Source of the DNA: JANLVI01 sp031363915
GTDB taxonomy: Bacteria > Vulcanimicrobiota > Vulcanimicrobiia > Vulcanimicrobiales > Vulcanimicrobiaceae
Reading direction: 5' to 3'
Assembly: GCA_031363915.1 (NCBI GenBank)
Contig: JANLVI010000015.1
Coordinates: 44,077 to 108,076, forward strand
DNA: 64,000 nucleotides
The notes below the pieces were generated by a model that saw nothing but the letters and a program-made list of their open reading frames with translations, did no database searches and had not been told where the DNA came from. Position numbers and translations under genes: made by a program. This document shows, piece by piece, positions 17,464 to 26,367 of the stretch. The stretch's first letter is position 1; every line of letters starts with the position of its first letter.

Positions 17464-19791
17464 ATGAAAGTGATTCGTCGGATCGCGTCTTTCGCACTGG
17501 GTTTGGTCGCACTACTGGCAATCGTGATCGCGGGGTACGCGACGTGGGTGGCGGTCGGCGTGCGAAGCGGCGTTGCAACCGTGGAGGGAACGCGCAACGG
17601 ACTTGCCGTTCAAGCCGAGGTGCGCATCGTGCGCGACGAGCGCGACATCCCGCACATCAAAGCGCAGAATATCCACGATCTCTTTTTCGCGCAAGGCTAC
17701 GTGACGGCGTCGGATCGACTCTTTCAAATCGACGTCACGCGCCGCTACGTCCTGGGCGAACTCTCCGAATTGCTCGGCGGTGCGACGCTAGCCGTCGATG
17801 AATCGCGCCGCACGTTCGATGCGCGCGGTGTGGTCGACGCGCAGTTCGACCGGCTCGATCCCGGTGCAAAGGGTTTGCTTCAGGCATATGCCGACGGCGT
17901 GAATGCGGCGGCGGCGCACGAACCGACGCCGCCGGAATATCGCGCGCTTTTTGTCGGGTTCCGTCCGTGGCGCCCGCAGGATGCGCTCGTCGTCGGCTTC
18001 GCCACCGTCCTCGATCTTGCCGACGGCTGGAACGATGTGATCGACCGCGACGCAGTGATCGAGGCCGGCGGCCCGCACGCGGTCGACGCGTTCTATCCGC
18101 TGACCGATCCGAAGTGGGACGCACCGACCGTCGGCGGCAAACCGATCGCCGTCGCGCCGTTGCCCGCGCTGCCACCGGTCCACGCACCGGTCGCCGTGAA
18201 TTGGGACGGCGAGACGCGCCGCGAGACGATCGGCAGCAACGAGTGGGTCGCGGGCGCGGACCGCACGACGACCGGTCGCGCACTTCTCGCAAACGATCCG
18301 CATCTCGATCGCGCGATCCCCGGCATCTGGCATCTGGTCGATCTGCAGGCGCCGGGCTTTCACGCCGCAGGTGCCACACTTGCGGGAACGCCCGGCGTCA
18401 TCCTCGGCCACAACGAGCACCTTGCGTGGGGCTCGACGAACGGCACCGTCGCCGCACCGCGCGTGTACAGCGAAACGTTTACCAGCGAGCGCGACTACAA
18501 AACGCAAACGGGGACGCAGACCGCAAGCGTGCGTAGCGAAGTCTTCCACGTGCGGTTTGGTCCCGATATCTCGCGTGAGTACTTGCGCACGCGCCACGGC
18601 TTCGTGATCGACCGTGGCGGTCCGATCCGCCGTGCGGTGCAGTGGAGCGCTGCCGAACGGCCCGATTCGCCGGTGCAAGCCTTCATCGGCCTCGATCGTG
18701 CAGACTCGATCGAGGCGGCAGAACGCGCGCTTGCGACGTATCCGGGACCAACGCAGAACTTCGTGCTCGCCGATACGAGCGGCCGCGCTGCGTACCATCT
18801 TGCCGGCGCGATCCCCGACGATCCGGCCTGGGGACTGCACGTTTACCGCGGCGATACGACGCCGGTCACGCCGCTGCACGCGGTGGAGTTCGATCGACTT
18901 CCGAGCCGCGCACCCGCACGCGACGTGGTGGCGGCGAATTCCAACAACCTGCAGTATGGCGCGGGGTACCCGTATCGCTTGAGTCCGTCGTACGCTCCGC
19001 CGTATCGCGCTGCGGAGGTGACCGCACGTCTCAAAGTGCTGCCGCGCTATGCGCCGGACGACTTCGTCGCGATTCAATCCGAGACACTCTCGGTCGCCGA
19101 ACGCGAACTCGCGCAATTCGCCGTTGCCGCGCTGAAAAAGACCGGTGCCGACCGCGATGCCGACGTGAAGCCGTCGTACGACGCACTCGTCGCCTTCGAC
19201 GGACATATGGAGCCCGAATCGCGCGGCGCCACCGTCGTCCAACGGTTACGTTTCTTCGCCGCGCGCGATCTCGGCGCGATCCACTTCACCTCCGACGTGG
19301 CAGCGGCGTACTTTGCAACCGCGCCTGCGTTTACAAACCTGTTGCGCGCTCTGCGCGAACACCCGCACGGGTGGTTTTCGAACGACGATCCGGCGGCGTT
19401 TCTTACCGCCGAGTTGCGCAAGTCGATCGCGCAGTTTGGGGTTGCCGAAAATGCCGCGCCGTTCGGTGAGGCGTACGCGGTCGTCGCGAAGCATCCCTTA
19501 GCGGCGTTCGGGTTTACGTTTTGGAATGGGCCGCGGGTTGCGGGTCGCGGCGGCAGTTACGCACCCGCGGTGCAGGCGACCCTCAACGGGCAGAGTTTCC
19601 GCGCGGTGTGGGATGTCGGCAATTGGGATGGAGGCGGGATCGACATTCCGCTGGGCGAGTCGGGCGAGCCCGGATCGCGGCACTACCGCGACCTGAGCGA
19701 TTCGTACGTGAAACACGTGCTGACGCCGCTTCCATTTAGTGATGCAGCGCTCACCCGGGCTACCCGTCGAACGGAATTTCTGATGCCGTAG
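17464..19791 (+). CDS. Penicillin acylase family protein (Ntn-hydrolase)
   Basis: Exported amidase precursor of 775 residues. An N-terminal membrane anchor or signal (FALGLVALLAIVIAGYATW) is followed by the alpha subunit (VRIVRDERDIPHIKAQNIHD, FAQGYVTASDRLFQIDVTRR). The autoproteolysis site with catalytic serine lies in IGSNEWVAGADRT at about residue 258. The beta subunit follows with ALLANDPHL and TPGVILGHNEHLAWG. Family members cleave penicillins, aliphatic acyl amides or acyl-homoserine lactones, so quorum quenching is a possible role. It is divergent from the MBL hydrolase with 62 bases between starts. Confidence 0.92.
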   Translation: MKVIRRIASFALGLVALLAIVIAGYATWVAVGVRSGVATVEGTRNGLAVQAEVRIVRDERDIPHIKAQNIHDLFFAQGYVTASDRLFQIDVTRRYVLGELSELLGGATLAVDESRRTFDARGVVDAQFDRLDPGAKGLLQAYADGVNAAAAHEPTPPEYRALFVGFRPWRPQDALVVGFATVLDLADGWNDVIDRDAVIEAGGPHAVDAFYPLTDPKWDAPTVGGKPIAVAPLPALPPVHAPVAVNWDGETRRETIGSNEWVAGADRTTTGRALLANDPHLDRAIPGIWHLVDLQAPGFHAAGATLAGTPGVILGHNEHLAWGSTNGTVAAPRVYSETFTSERDYKTQTGTQTASVRSEVFHVRFGPDISREYLRTRHGFVIDRGGPIRRAVQWSAAERPDSPVQAFIGLDRADSIEAAERALATYPGPTQNFVLADTSGRAAYHLAGAIPDDPAWGLHVYRGDTTPVTPLHAVEFDRLPSRAPARDVVAANSNNLQYGAGYPYRLSPSYAPPYRAAEVTARLKVLPRYAPDDFVAIQSETLSVAERELAQFAVAALKKTGADRDADVKPSYDALVAFDGHMEPESRGATVVQRLRFFAARDLGAIHFTSDVAAAYFATAPAFTNLLRALREHPHGWFSNDDPAAFLTAELRKSIAQFGVAENAAPFGEAYAVVAKHPLAAFGFTFWNGPRVAGRGGSYAPAVQATLNGQSFRAVWDVGNWDGGGIDIPLGESGEPGSRHYRDLSDSYVKHVLTPLPFSDAALTRATRRTEFLMP

Positions 19792-19893
19792 GCTCGCTTG
19801 GGCGACCCGCGCGTCCGGAACGGGGGTGGAGTTGCGAAATCCAAGGAGCACGTGCCGTTCTTCGCAAATCCGTGCACGATGACGTACGAATTC

Positions 19894-20308
19894 ATGGGCC
19901 GCCTCGCCGGATAGCCGCCCGACGATCCTCTTCGATGGGATCTGCAATCTCTGTAACTCAAGCGTCCGGTTCGCGATCGCAAACGACCCAACCGGACGCT
20001 TTGTCTTTGCCTCGCTGCAGAGCGATGCCGCCCGCATGCTGCTCGCACCGTTCGGTCGTATGCCCGAAACGATGAACAGCATCGTGCTCGTCGATCGCAA
20101 CGGCTTGCACGATAAGAGCGACGCGGCGCTGCGCATCGCCCTTGGCTTACGCGCGCCGTTCCCGCTGCTTTTCGCCTTCGTTCTCGTTCCAAAAAAAATC
20201 CGCGACGCCGTCTATACGGTCATCGCGAACAATCGTTACCGGTGGTTCGGGAAGAGCGACGTGTGCGCGCTTCCCGTGCCTGGCTCCGAGGCCCGGTTCG
20301 TCGACTAA
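19894..20308 (+). CDS. DCC family thiol-disulfide oxidoreductase, start region frameshifted
   Basis: The DCC (DUF393) signature PTILFDGICNLCN, with its CxxC pair, is encoded from about 19919, and the rest of the roughly 130-residue domain is intact to TAA 20308. The reading frame runs back only to a TGA at 19880 and contains no ATG, GTG or TTG. In the adjacent frame ATG 19894 (and ATG 19879, GTG 19852 behind AAGGAG) leads to GRLAG and then a TAG at 19912. Removing one base there would join them as MGRLAGSRPTILFDG. I infer a one-base indel, real or from assembly. It is convergent with msrA. Confidence 0.75.
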
Positions 20309-20940
20309 CTGCGCTTTTTCAGGAGGTCGGGGAATTTCGCGTAGAGTCCGTCGATGATGGGTTTATCGACGTAGGCGATGTAGGGATAGTTGGGATTGCG
20401 CTCGGCGAAGCGCTGGTGATAGGCCTCGGCCGGATAAAAGGCTTTGAGCGCGACGATCTGCGTGACGATCGGCTCGTTGAATTGGTGTTTGTCGGTCAGC
20501 GATTTCACCATGGCCTGCGCCGCAGCGCGCTGTTCGTTATTGGCATAGAAGATTGCCGAGCGATACTGCGTGCCCGAATCCGGACCCTGACGGTCGAGTT
20601 CGGTCGGATTATGAGCGGCGAGGAAATACACGCGGAGAATCGTTTCGAGCGAGACGACCGCCGGGTCATAGGTGACTCGCACGGACTCGGCGTGACCGGT
20701 GGTGCCCATGCTCACGATCTCGTAGTGCGCGGTCATCTTGCTGCCGCCGGAATAGCCGGCCGTTGCGGATGAGACGCCCTTAAGCGATTCGAAAACTTCT
20801 TCCATGCCCCAAAAACAGCCGCCGGCAAGCACGATCGTGGCTTGCGGCTTGGCGGTCGCCGCGGCGGCGGGAAGGCTGGTCGTTAGGACGAGGGCACTCA
20901 AGACGGCGAGGGCCCAGTTGCGTATGCGCGTGTTCATCAT
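20305..20940 (-). CDS. msrA: Peptide methionine-S-sulfoxide reductase MsrA, exported
   Basis: MsrA of 211 residues with a Sec signal peptide (WALAVLSALVLTTSLPAAAA). It reduces methionine-S-sulfoxide in periplasmic proteins. The active-site motif is VLAGGCFWGMEEVF, followed by GYSGGS, TTGHAESVRVTYDP and RQGPDSGTQYRSAIFY. It carries the usual substrate pocket aromatic residues and the C-terminal HQRFAERNPNYPYIAYVDKP. ATG 20940 or 20937 (adjacent methionines) are the only sensible starts, as both precede the signal. A second MsrA is fused to a metal ATPase at 59.5 kb. Confidence 0.92.
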   Translation of the reverse strand: MMNTRIRNWALAVLSALVLTTSLPAAAATAKPQATIVLAGGCFWGMEEVFESLKGVSSATAGYSGGSKMTAHYEIVSMGTTGHAESVRVTYDPAVVSLETILRVYFLAAHNPTELDRQGPDSGTQYRSAIFYANNEQRAAAQAMVKSLTDKHQFNEPIVTQIVALKAFYPAEAYHQRFAERNPNYPYIAYVDKPIIDGLYAKFPDLLKKRS

Positions 20941-20986
20941 TGAAGGAACGTTAGCAGAGACGAAACCGATGTGTCCGTGAGATCGC

Positions 20987-21393
20987 TTACGTCCGTTCAT
21001 CGGTGCGCCACGGGTCGTGGAGCGGCAGACGTTCAAATCGCACCGGCTCGCGCTCCTGCGCTGCCAGCGCACACCTGCGACGGATCGCGACGGCCGGCGA
21101 GAGCAAGTCCCAAAAAAAGCAACTCGGCCCGGCGCAACGTCCAGATAGACGGCCTCCTCGAGATAGCGGGTGCGGACGAGTACCCCGATTTGCTCGAACC
21201 ACGCGATGACGTGGAGTTCGGGGTGTTGCGTGCGGTCGACCAGTCCAACGATATCGAGGCCGGCGTGGTAATTGCTCTCATCAAGCTTATACGTGAGTTC
21301 GGTGCGCACGAAATGCAAATGGGACTCAAAGCCCGCTTGGTGTTCGCGCTCGGTGATTGCGAGCAGCGATGCGAGCTGATTTCCGGGGCGCAC
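20987..21393 (-). pseudogene. Small hypothetical protein, frameshifted at a T7 run
   Basis: Two overlapping open frames join into one plausible protein of about 135 residues. The first runs from GTG 21393 (RPGNQLASLLAITEREHQAG) to YLDVAPGRVAFF. The second continues with WDLLSPAVAIRRRCALAAQE and ends HDPWRTDERT at TAA 20987. The junction is a run of seven T (seen as A7 at about 21113-21119 on the + strand); eight T would restore the frame. This is either an indel error or transcript slippage. I do not recognise the family. It sits between msrA and the divergent GST gene. Confidence 0.55.
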
Positions 21394-21511
21394 ATGCCGC
21401 GACGGCGGTGGACGAATTGGCTGCTTCGAAGCTAGCCGGGTGGGACATGCCGTGGGATCGCGACGCCGGGTGCACTGCAACTCCTGCGCCATCCCGTCGG
21501 TGGTAGCGTCC

Positions 21512-22465
21512 ATGGAATCCGTAGTTGCCAAAGCCCAATTTCCTGACGAGCAGTCAGACGAGGGGCACTTCGTCCGCCAGGGCGACGCCTTCCAAGACTG
21601 GATCCGGGCCGACGGCAGCAGTCTCTATCCGGCCGCCGCCGGTCGCTATCACCTCTACGTGTCTCTGGCCTGTCCGTGGGCCCATCGCACCGTCATCATG
21701 CGGTCGCTGGTCGGCCTCGAGGATGCAATCGGCATGACCGTCGTCGACCCGGTGCGCGACGACCTGGGGTGGCGTTTTGCGGATGGTCCGGGCTTTTCGC
21801 CCGACCCGGTGAACGGATTTGCGTATCTCAGCGAGGCATATCTGGAGAGCGATCCGCAGTATCGCGGCCGCGTCACCGTGCCCGTGCTCTGGGATAAAGA
21901 AACCAGGCGCATCGTCAGCAACTCCGATGACGACATCTTGCGCATGTTCGAAACGGAATTCGATGCGGTCGGCTCGCGCGATCTGGATTACTATCCGGAC
22001 GTGCACGCGCGTGCGATCGACGACCTCAACGAAGTCATCTACGACACCGTCAACAACGGCGTGTACAAAGCAGGCTTTGCAACGAGTCAGGGCGCGTACG
22101 AACGTGCCGCTTACGGGGTGTTCGAAACGCTCGACGTGCTCGAACACCGCCTTACGAGTTCGCGCTACCTCTTCGGGCACACGCCCGTCGAGACGGACTG
22201 GCGCCTCTTCGTAACGTTGATCCGGTTCGATGCCGTCTATCACGGCCATTTCAAGTGCAACCTACGTCAGATCGCGAGTTATCCCAATCTTTTCGGCTAT
22301 CTGCGCGATCTCTATCAGTTCCGCGGCGTCGCTGCAACCGTCAACATGGAACACATCAAACGCCATTACTACTCCACCCACGACGACATCAACCCGACGC
22401 GTATCGTGCCGATCGGTCCCGACCAGAACTTGCTGACCCCGCACGGTCGGGAGCACCTGGGTTAG
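21512..22465 (+). CDS. Glutathione S-transferase, Xi class (glutathionyl-hydroquinone reductase-like)
   Basis: Protein of 317 residues with the catalytic SLACPWAHRTVIMRSL motif (cysteine near residue 54) of glutathionyl-hydroquinone reductases such as YqjG/PcpF, then PVLWDKETRRIVSNSDDDI in the thioredoxin-like domain and an all-alpha C-terminal domain ending in HYYSTHDDINPTRIVPIGP. It would reduce glutathionyl- or other thiol-quinone adducts in the cytoplasm. In bacteria without glutathione, homologues may use another thiol. ATG 21512 begins shortly before the domain. Confidence 0.9.
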   Translation: MESVVAKAQFPDEQSDEGHFVRQGDAFQDWIRADGSSLYPAAAGRYHLYVSLACPWAHRTVIMRSLVGLEDAIGMTVVDPVRDDLGWRFADGPGFSPDPVNGFAYLSEAYLESDPQYRGRVTVPVLWDKETRRIVSNSDDDILRMFETEFDAVGSRDLDYYPDVHARAIDDLNEVIYDTVNNGVYKAGFATSQGAYERAAYGVFETLDVLEHRLTSSRYLFGHTPVETDWRLFVTLIRFDAVYHGHFKCNLRQIASYPNLFGYLRDLYQFRGVAATVNMEHIKRHYYSTHDDINPTRIVPIGPDQNLLTPHGREHLG

Positions 22466-23218
22466 TCGAGCTTGACGATGTAGGAGTCGATGTCGGCGGC
22501 AACCCTGAAGCCGAGCCCCTCGTAAAGATGTTCGTTCGCGCTTGTCGTCTCAGCGCAGATCACGATGTCGCGCGCGCCGTGTCTGACCGCAGCACTGATA
22601 AGCGCGTTTGCGATACGCGGGTTCGGTGGCCGGCGTGCAGAATCGCGCGAGCGAACCGTCGGGCGACGCGAAGAGTCCGGCATAGCCGCGGATTTCACCA
22701 CCGCTACGCACGGCGACGAAGCGCGCGAATCCGGCGGTCGCGGCGCGCTCCCAGACGCCGACCGCCCAACCTTGGAAGTCGGCGATTTCCGGGCTGGCAT
22801 CCGCCGCGAGCAGTGCACCGATCGTTGCCCAATCCGCGGCTCCCTCGACGGGCGTGGTCTCCCACTCCGTGCGGCGAGAAACCGTCGGCTCGAAGCGCAT
22901 GACGCGGTCGCGCTGCGCGGTCGTGTTCCGGGGTAGCGCGTCGATGAGTGGATGGGCGTTTGCGTGTTCATCGAGGATCACGAAGCGCTGCGTCCCCGGT
23001 ATCGCGCCGAAGCGCTCACAACCGATCCGTGCAAGTTCGGCAAGGCTCGGTGCCGTCGGCCGGGCCGCGAGTTCGTAGCCGTGTCCGAACCAGAACGAGC
23101 GCCGATTGGGCGTCTCGCGCACGATCAGCGCGCCCTCGCGCGTGCGCCGCATGACGCCGCGCATCACGGCGGCATCGCCGCGGAAAGAGAGATCGCTACG
23201 GCTCCGCAGTTCGTTCAT
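22462..23218 (-). pseudogene. GNAT-family N-acetyltransferase, frameshifted
   Basis: The N-terminal part reads from ATG 23218 (MNELRSRSDLSFRG) through WFGHGYELAARPTAP, VRSGGEIRGYAGLFASPDGS and CTPATEPAYR. The acetyl-CoA loop and C-terminus continue in another frame as IANALISAAVRHGARDIVIC and EHLYEGLGFRVAADID, ending at 22462. The shift lies near 22615 and is not in a homopolymer. Together the parts make a normal GNAT of about 250 residues. Whether this is an assembly indel or a recent mutation cannot be told. Its end meets the convergent GST gene. Confidence 0.75.
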
Positions 23219-23277
23219 CTGCGAATCCGTTCGATCCGGCGAGGGGGAACGCATCGCGGAGGCACATTCTCTTCGGG

Positions 23278-26200
23278 ATGCGTTTTTTGAGCGTTCTTGC
23301 CGCCCTGATTTTTTCGGCGTCCCCGGCTTTGGCCCAGTCCAGCGGGGAGAAGCCCCCGGCACCCAAGCCGGCCGCTGCGGCCGTTGCCGCAAACGATGAC
23401 TACACGCGCTTGAAATACCGGTCGCTCGGACCCGCGATCTCCGGCGGCCGAGTCGCCGCGGTTGCCGGGAGCGAACGGAACCCGTTCCTCTACTACGTGG
23501 GCGGCGCAGGCGGCGGAGTTTATAAAACGACCAACGGCGGGGTGAGCTTCAGCGACGTGTTCGCAAAGAAGCCGCTTGCTGCGATCGGCGCGATTGCGAT
23601 CTCACCGCGCAGCGATCGCGACGTCTGGGTGGGGACGGGCGAGGGTAATCCGCGCAACGACGTCTCCTATGGCGACGGAGTGTGGCGTTCGACCGACGGC
23701 GCGAAGACGTTCAAACATCTGGGCCTTGCCGAGACCTCGCAGATCACCAAAATTCTGGTCGATCCGCGCGATAGCAACGTTGCGATCGTCGCCGCACTCG
23801 GCGATCCGTGGAAAGATAGCGAATCGCGCGGCATCTATCGCACCGCCGACGGCGGCAAAACCTGGACGAAGACGCTCTACCTCGGTCCTTCGAGCGGCGC
23901 ATCGGATCTGGCCTGGGATCCCAAACACCCCGATACGCTCTACGCCGGAATGTGGGAGTACCGTCGCGAGCCGTGGATCCTCACGAGCGGCGGTCCGGCC
24001 GGCGGCCTCTACAAATCGACCGACAACGGTCGCACGTGGAACAAACTCACCCAGGGTCTGCCGGGCGGCTTGACCGGACGCATCGGCGTTGCGGTCGCGC
24101 CGAGTAACGCGAACGTCGTGTACGCGCTCGTGCAATCCAAAGACGGCGTGCTCTGGCGTTCGGACAACGGCGGCACGTCGTGGCAACTCGTCGACAAAGA
24201 CACGCTCCCGGGTCAGCGCCCGTTTTACTTCTCGCATCTGCGCGTCGATCCGAAGAAGAGCAGTCACGTCATCGCGCTCTCGATGTATCTCAGCGAGAGC
24301 AAAGACAGCGGCAAGACGTTCAAACATCTGAACGGCCTCTTACATCCCGACAATCATGACATGTGGTGGTCGACCGACGGCACCCGCATCATCGAGGCAA
24401 ACGACGGCGGTGTTCTGTTCTCGAACGACGGCGGCACGACGTGGTCGGCGCCCTCGAACATTGCGCTTGCCCAGATGTATCACGTCGGCTACGATCTGCG
24501 CACACCCTATAACGTGTGCGCGGGTCTGCAAGACAACAGCACCTGGTGCACATCGTCGAATACGCACAACGGTATCGGCGTGCTCGATCGCGATTGGATT
24601 TCGATTGCGGGCGGCGACGGCGTCTGGGCGTGGCCCGATCCGATCGACTCGAGTCTCATCTGGACCGACACGCAAGACGGCGTGCTCACGATCTACGACA
24701 CGAAGGCAAAACAAGTCGTCGACGTCTCGCCCTATCCGCGTGATCCGTTCACCTCGCTTGCGGGCACGTCGAAAAATGCGTATCGATTCAACTGGAATTC
24801 GCCGATCGCGTTCTCACCGCAGGACGGCCACATCGCGTACTTCGGCGGCAACGTCGTCTTTCGCACCGCGGATCGCGGGCGTCACTGGACCGCGATCAGT
24901 CCCGATCTGACGCGTAACGAAAAAGAACATCAGCAAGTCTCCGGCGGGCCGATCTCGCTCGATGTGTCAGGCGCCGAATCGTACGATACGATTTTGGATA
25001 TCGCACCCTCGCCGCTCGCACCCGGGACGATGTGGGTCGGCACCGATGACGGGCTGATCCAAATCACGCGCGATGCCGGTACGACCTGGCAAAACGTTAC
25101 GCCCGCGGGCATTCCGAAATACGGCCGTATCGAAACAGTGGAACCCGGCCACTTCGCGGCGGGCACGGCGTTTGCCAACGTCGACCGACACGATTTGGGC
25201 GATAAAGCGCCGTATCTATTCATGACCGAGGACTTCGGCGCGACGTGGAAATCGATCGCTGCGAACTTACCCGCAAACGCCCCCGTGCGCACGGTCCGTC
25301 AGGATTTGAAAAATCCCGACGTGCTCTACGCCGGAACGGAAACGGGCGTCTGGGTCTCGTTCGATCGCGGCGGCGCGTGGTCGCATCTCCAGCTCAATCT
25401 GCCGACGACTCCGGTGTACGATCTGCGCGTGCATCCCGTTGCCGGCGATTTGATCGTGGCAACGCACGGCCGCGGTCTCTTCATCCTCGACGATCTCGCG
25501 CCGATCCAACAACTCGCCAAAGCGCGCGCGGCGGGCACGTATCTCTTCCCCGTGCGCGCGAGCACGCTCTTCGCGCAGTGGCCGCCGATCGAAACCGGCG
25601 ACGGCGGTGCGCTCCCGAATAATTACTTCGTCGGAAAAAATCCGCCGAACGGTGCGACGATTTCGTTCTATCAGCGCACCAAAGCGGCAAACCGTCCGAC
25701 CGTCGAGATCGTCGACTCGCAGAACCGCGTGGTGCGGCACTATGCGGGATCGTACGATACCGATGAGGGTCCAAAGTTCTACCTGACCAACGTCCCGGGG
25801 ATCAACCGCTTCGCCTGGAACGGCATGGAAGACGGACCGGAAAAATGGCACGGCACCACGCGTCCCAACCGTGGACCCGATGACGGTCCCGAAGCCTTGC
25901 CCGGCCGCTATATCGCACGCATCCACATCGATGGGAAGACGCTCGAGCAGCCATTCACGCTGGCGCCCGATCCGCAGAGCCCGTGGACGCTCACACAACT
26001 CGGCGAGCGCCATGCATTTCTCACCCGCTTGACCAAGGAATACAGTCAGATCGACGCGGCGCTCAACCGCATCGATGCCGAACGCCGCTCCCTTGTAGGG
26101 AAACCCAATTCCGCCACTCGCATCGAGCAGCTCGCCACGATGAAAGCGATGCTGACCTCCGATGCGCGCAACGATGAGGACTCGATCGGACGCCCGAACC

Positions 26201-26358
26201 AAATTCGCGAACGCATCGCGGGTCTGATGGGGACGCTTGGGGCGTCGTTCCAGCCGCCGCTGCAAGCGCACATCGATTCCGCCGCCGAACTCAACTCGCT
26301 CTTTGGAACCACGATGGCAACCGTGCAGCAGACCTTAACTGCCGTTGCGACACGCTAG
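23278..26358 (+). CDS. Large exported BNR/sortilin-type (VPS10-like) beta-propeller protein
   Basis: Secreted protein of 1026 residues. A signal peptide (FLSVLAALIFSASPALAQ) precedes two propeller domains with many Asp-box repeats such as STDGAKTF, TADGGKTW, STDNGRTW, RSDNGGTSW, SNDGGTTW and TRDAGTTW. The C-terminal region (from about 780) is non-propeller, with a carbohydrate-binding-like beta stretch and helices. The family resembles sortilin/VPS10 and xyloglucanase-type proteins found in many environmental bacteria; activity is unproven. It is followed after nine bases by the LivJ-type gene. Confidence 0.85.
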   Translation: MRFLSVLAALIFSASPALAQSSGEKPPAPKPAAAAVAANDDYTRLKYRSLGPAISGGRVAAVAGSERNPFLYYVGGAGGGVYKTTNGGVSFSDVFAKKPLAAIGAIAISPRSDRDVWVGTGEGNPRNDVSYGDGVWRSTDGAKTFKHLGLAETSQITKILVDPRDSNVAIVAALGDPWKDSESRGIYRTADGGKTWTKTLYLGPSSGASDLAWDPKHPDTLYAGMWEYRREPWILTSGGPAGGLYKSTDNGRTWNKLTQGLPGGLTGRIGVAVAPSNANVVYALVQSKDGVLWRSDNGGTSWQLVDKDTLPGQRPFYFSHLRVDPKKSSHVIALSMYLSESKDSGKTFKHLNGLLHPDNHDMWWSTDGTRIIEANDGGVLFSNDGGTTWSAPSNIALAQMYHVGYDLRTPYNVCAGLQDNSTWCTSSNTHNGIGVLDRDWISIAGGDGVWAWPDPIDSSLIWTDTQDGVLTIYDTKAKQVVDVSPYPRDPFTSLAGTSKNAYRFNWNSPIAFSPQDGHIAYFGGNVVFRTADRGRHWTAISPDLTRNEKEHQQVSGGPISLDVSGAESYDTILDIAPSPLAPGTMWVGTDDGLIQITRDAGTTWQNVTPAGIPKYGRIETVEPGHFAAGTAFANVDRHDLGDKAPYLFMTEDFGATWKSIAANLPANAPVRTVRQDLKNPDVLYAGTETGVWVSFDRGGAWSHLQLNLPTTPVYDLRVHPVAGDLIVATHGRGLFILDDLAPIQQLAKARAAGTYLFPVRASTLFAQWPPIETGDGGALPNNYFVGKNPPNGATISFYQRTKAANRPTVEIVDSQNRVVRHYAGSYDTDEGPKFYLTNVPGINRFAWNGMEDGPEKWHGTTRPNRGPDDGPEALPGRYIARIHIDGKTLEQPFTLAPDPQSPWTLTQLGERHAFLTRLTKEYSQIDAALNRIDAERRSLVGKPNSATRIEQLATMKAMLTSDARNDEDSIGRPNQIRERIAGLMGTLGASFQPPLQAHIDSAAELNSLFGTTMATVQQTLTAVATR

Positions 26359-26367
26359 GAGAACCCG

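Noticed and set aside
17788..19242. 484-codon open frame antisense to the penicillin acylase
   Set aside because: No domain motifs. The sense strand carries the complete acylase with its catalytic serine.
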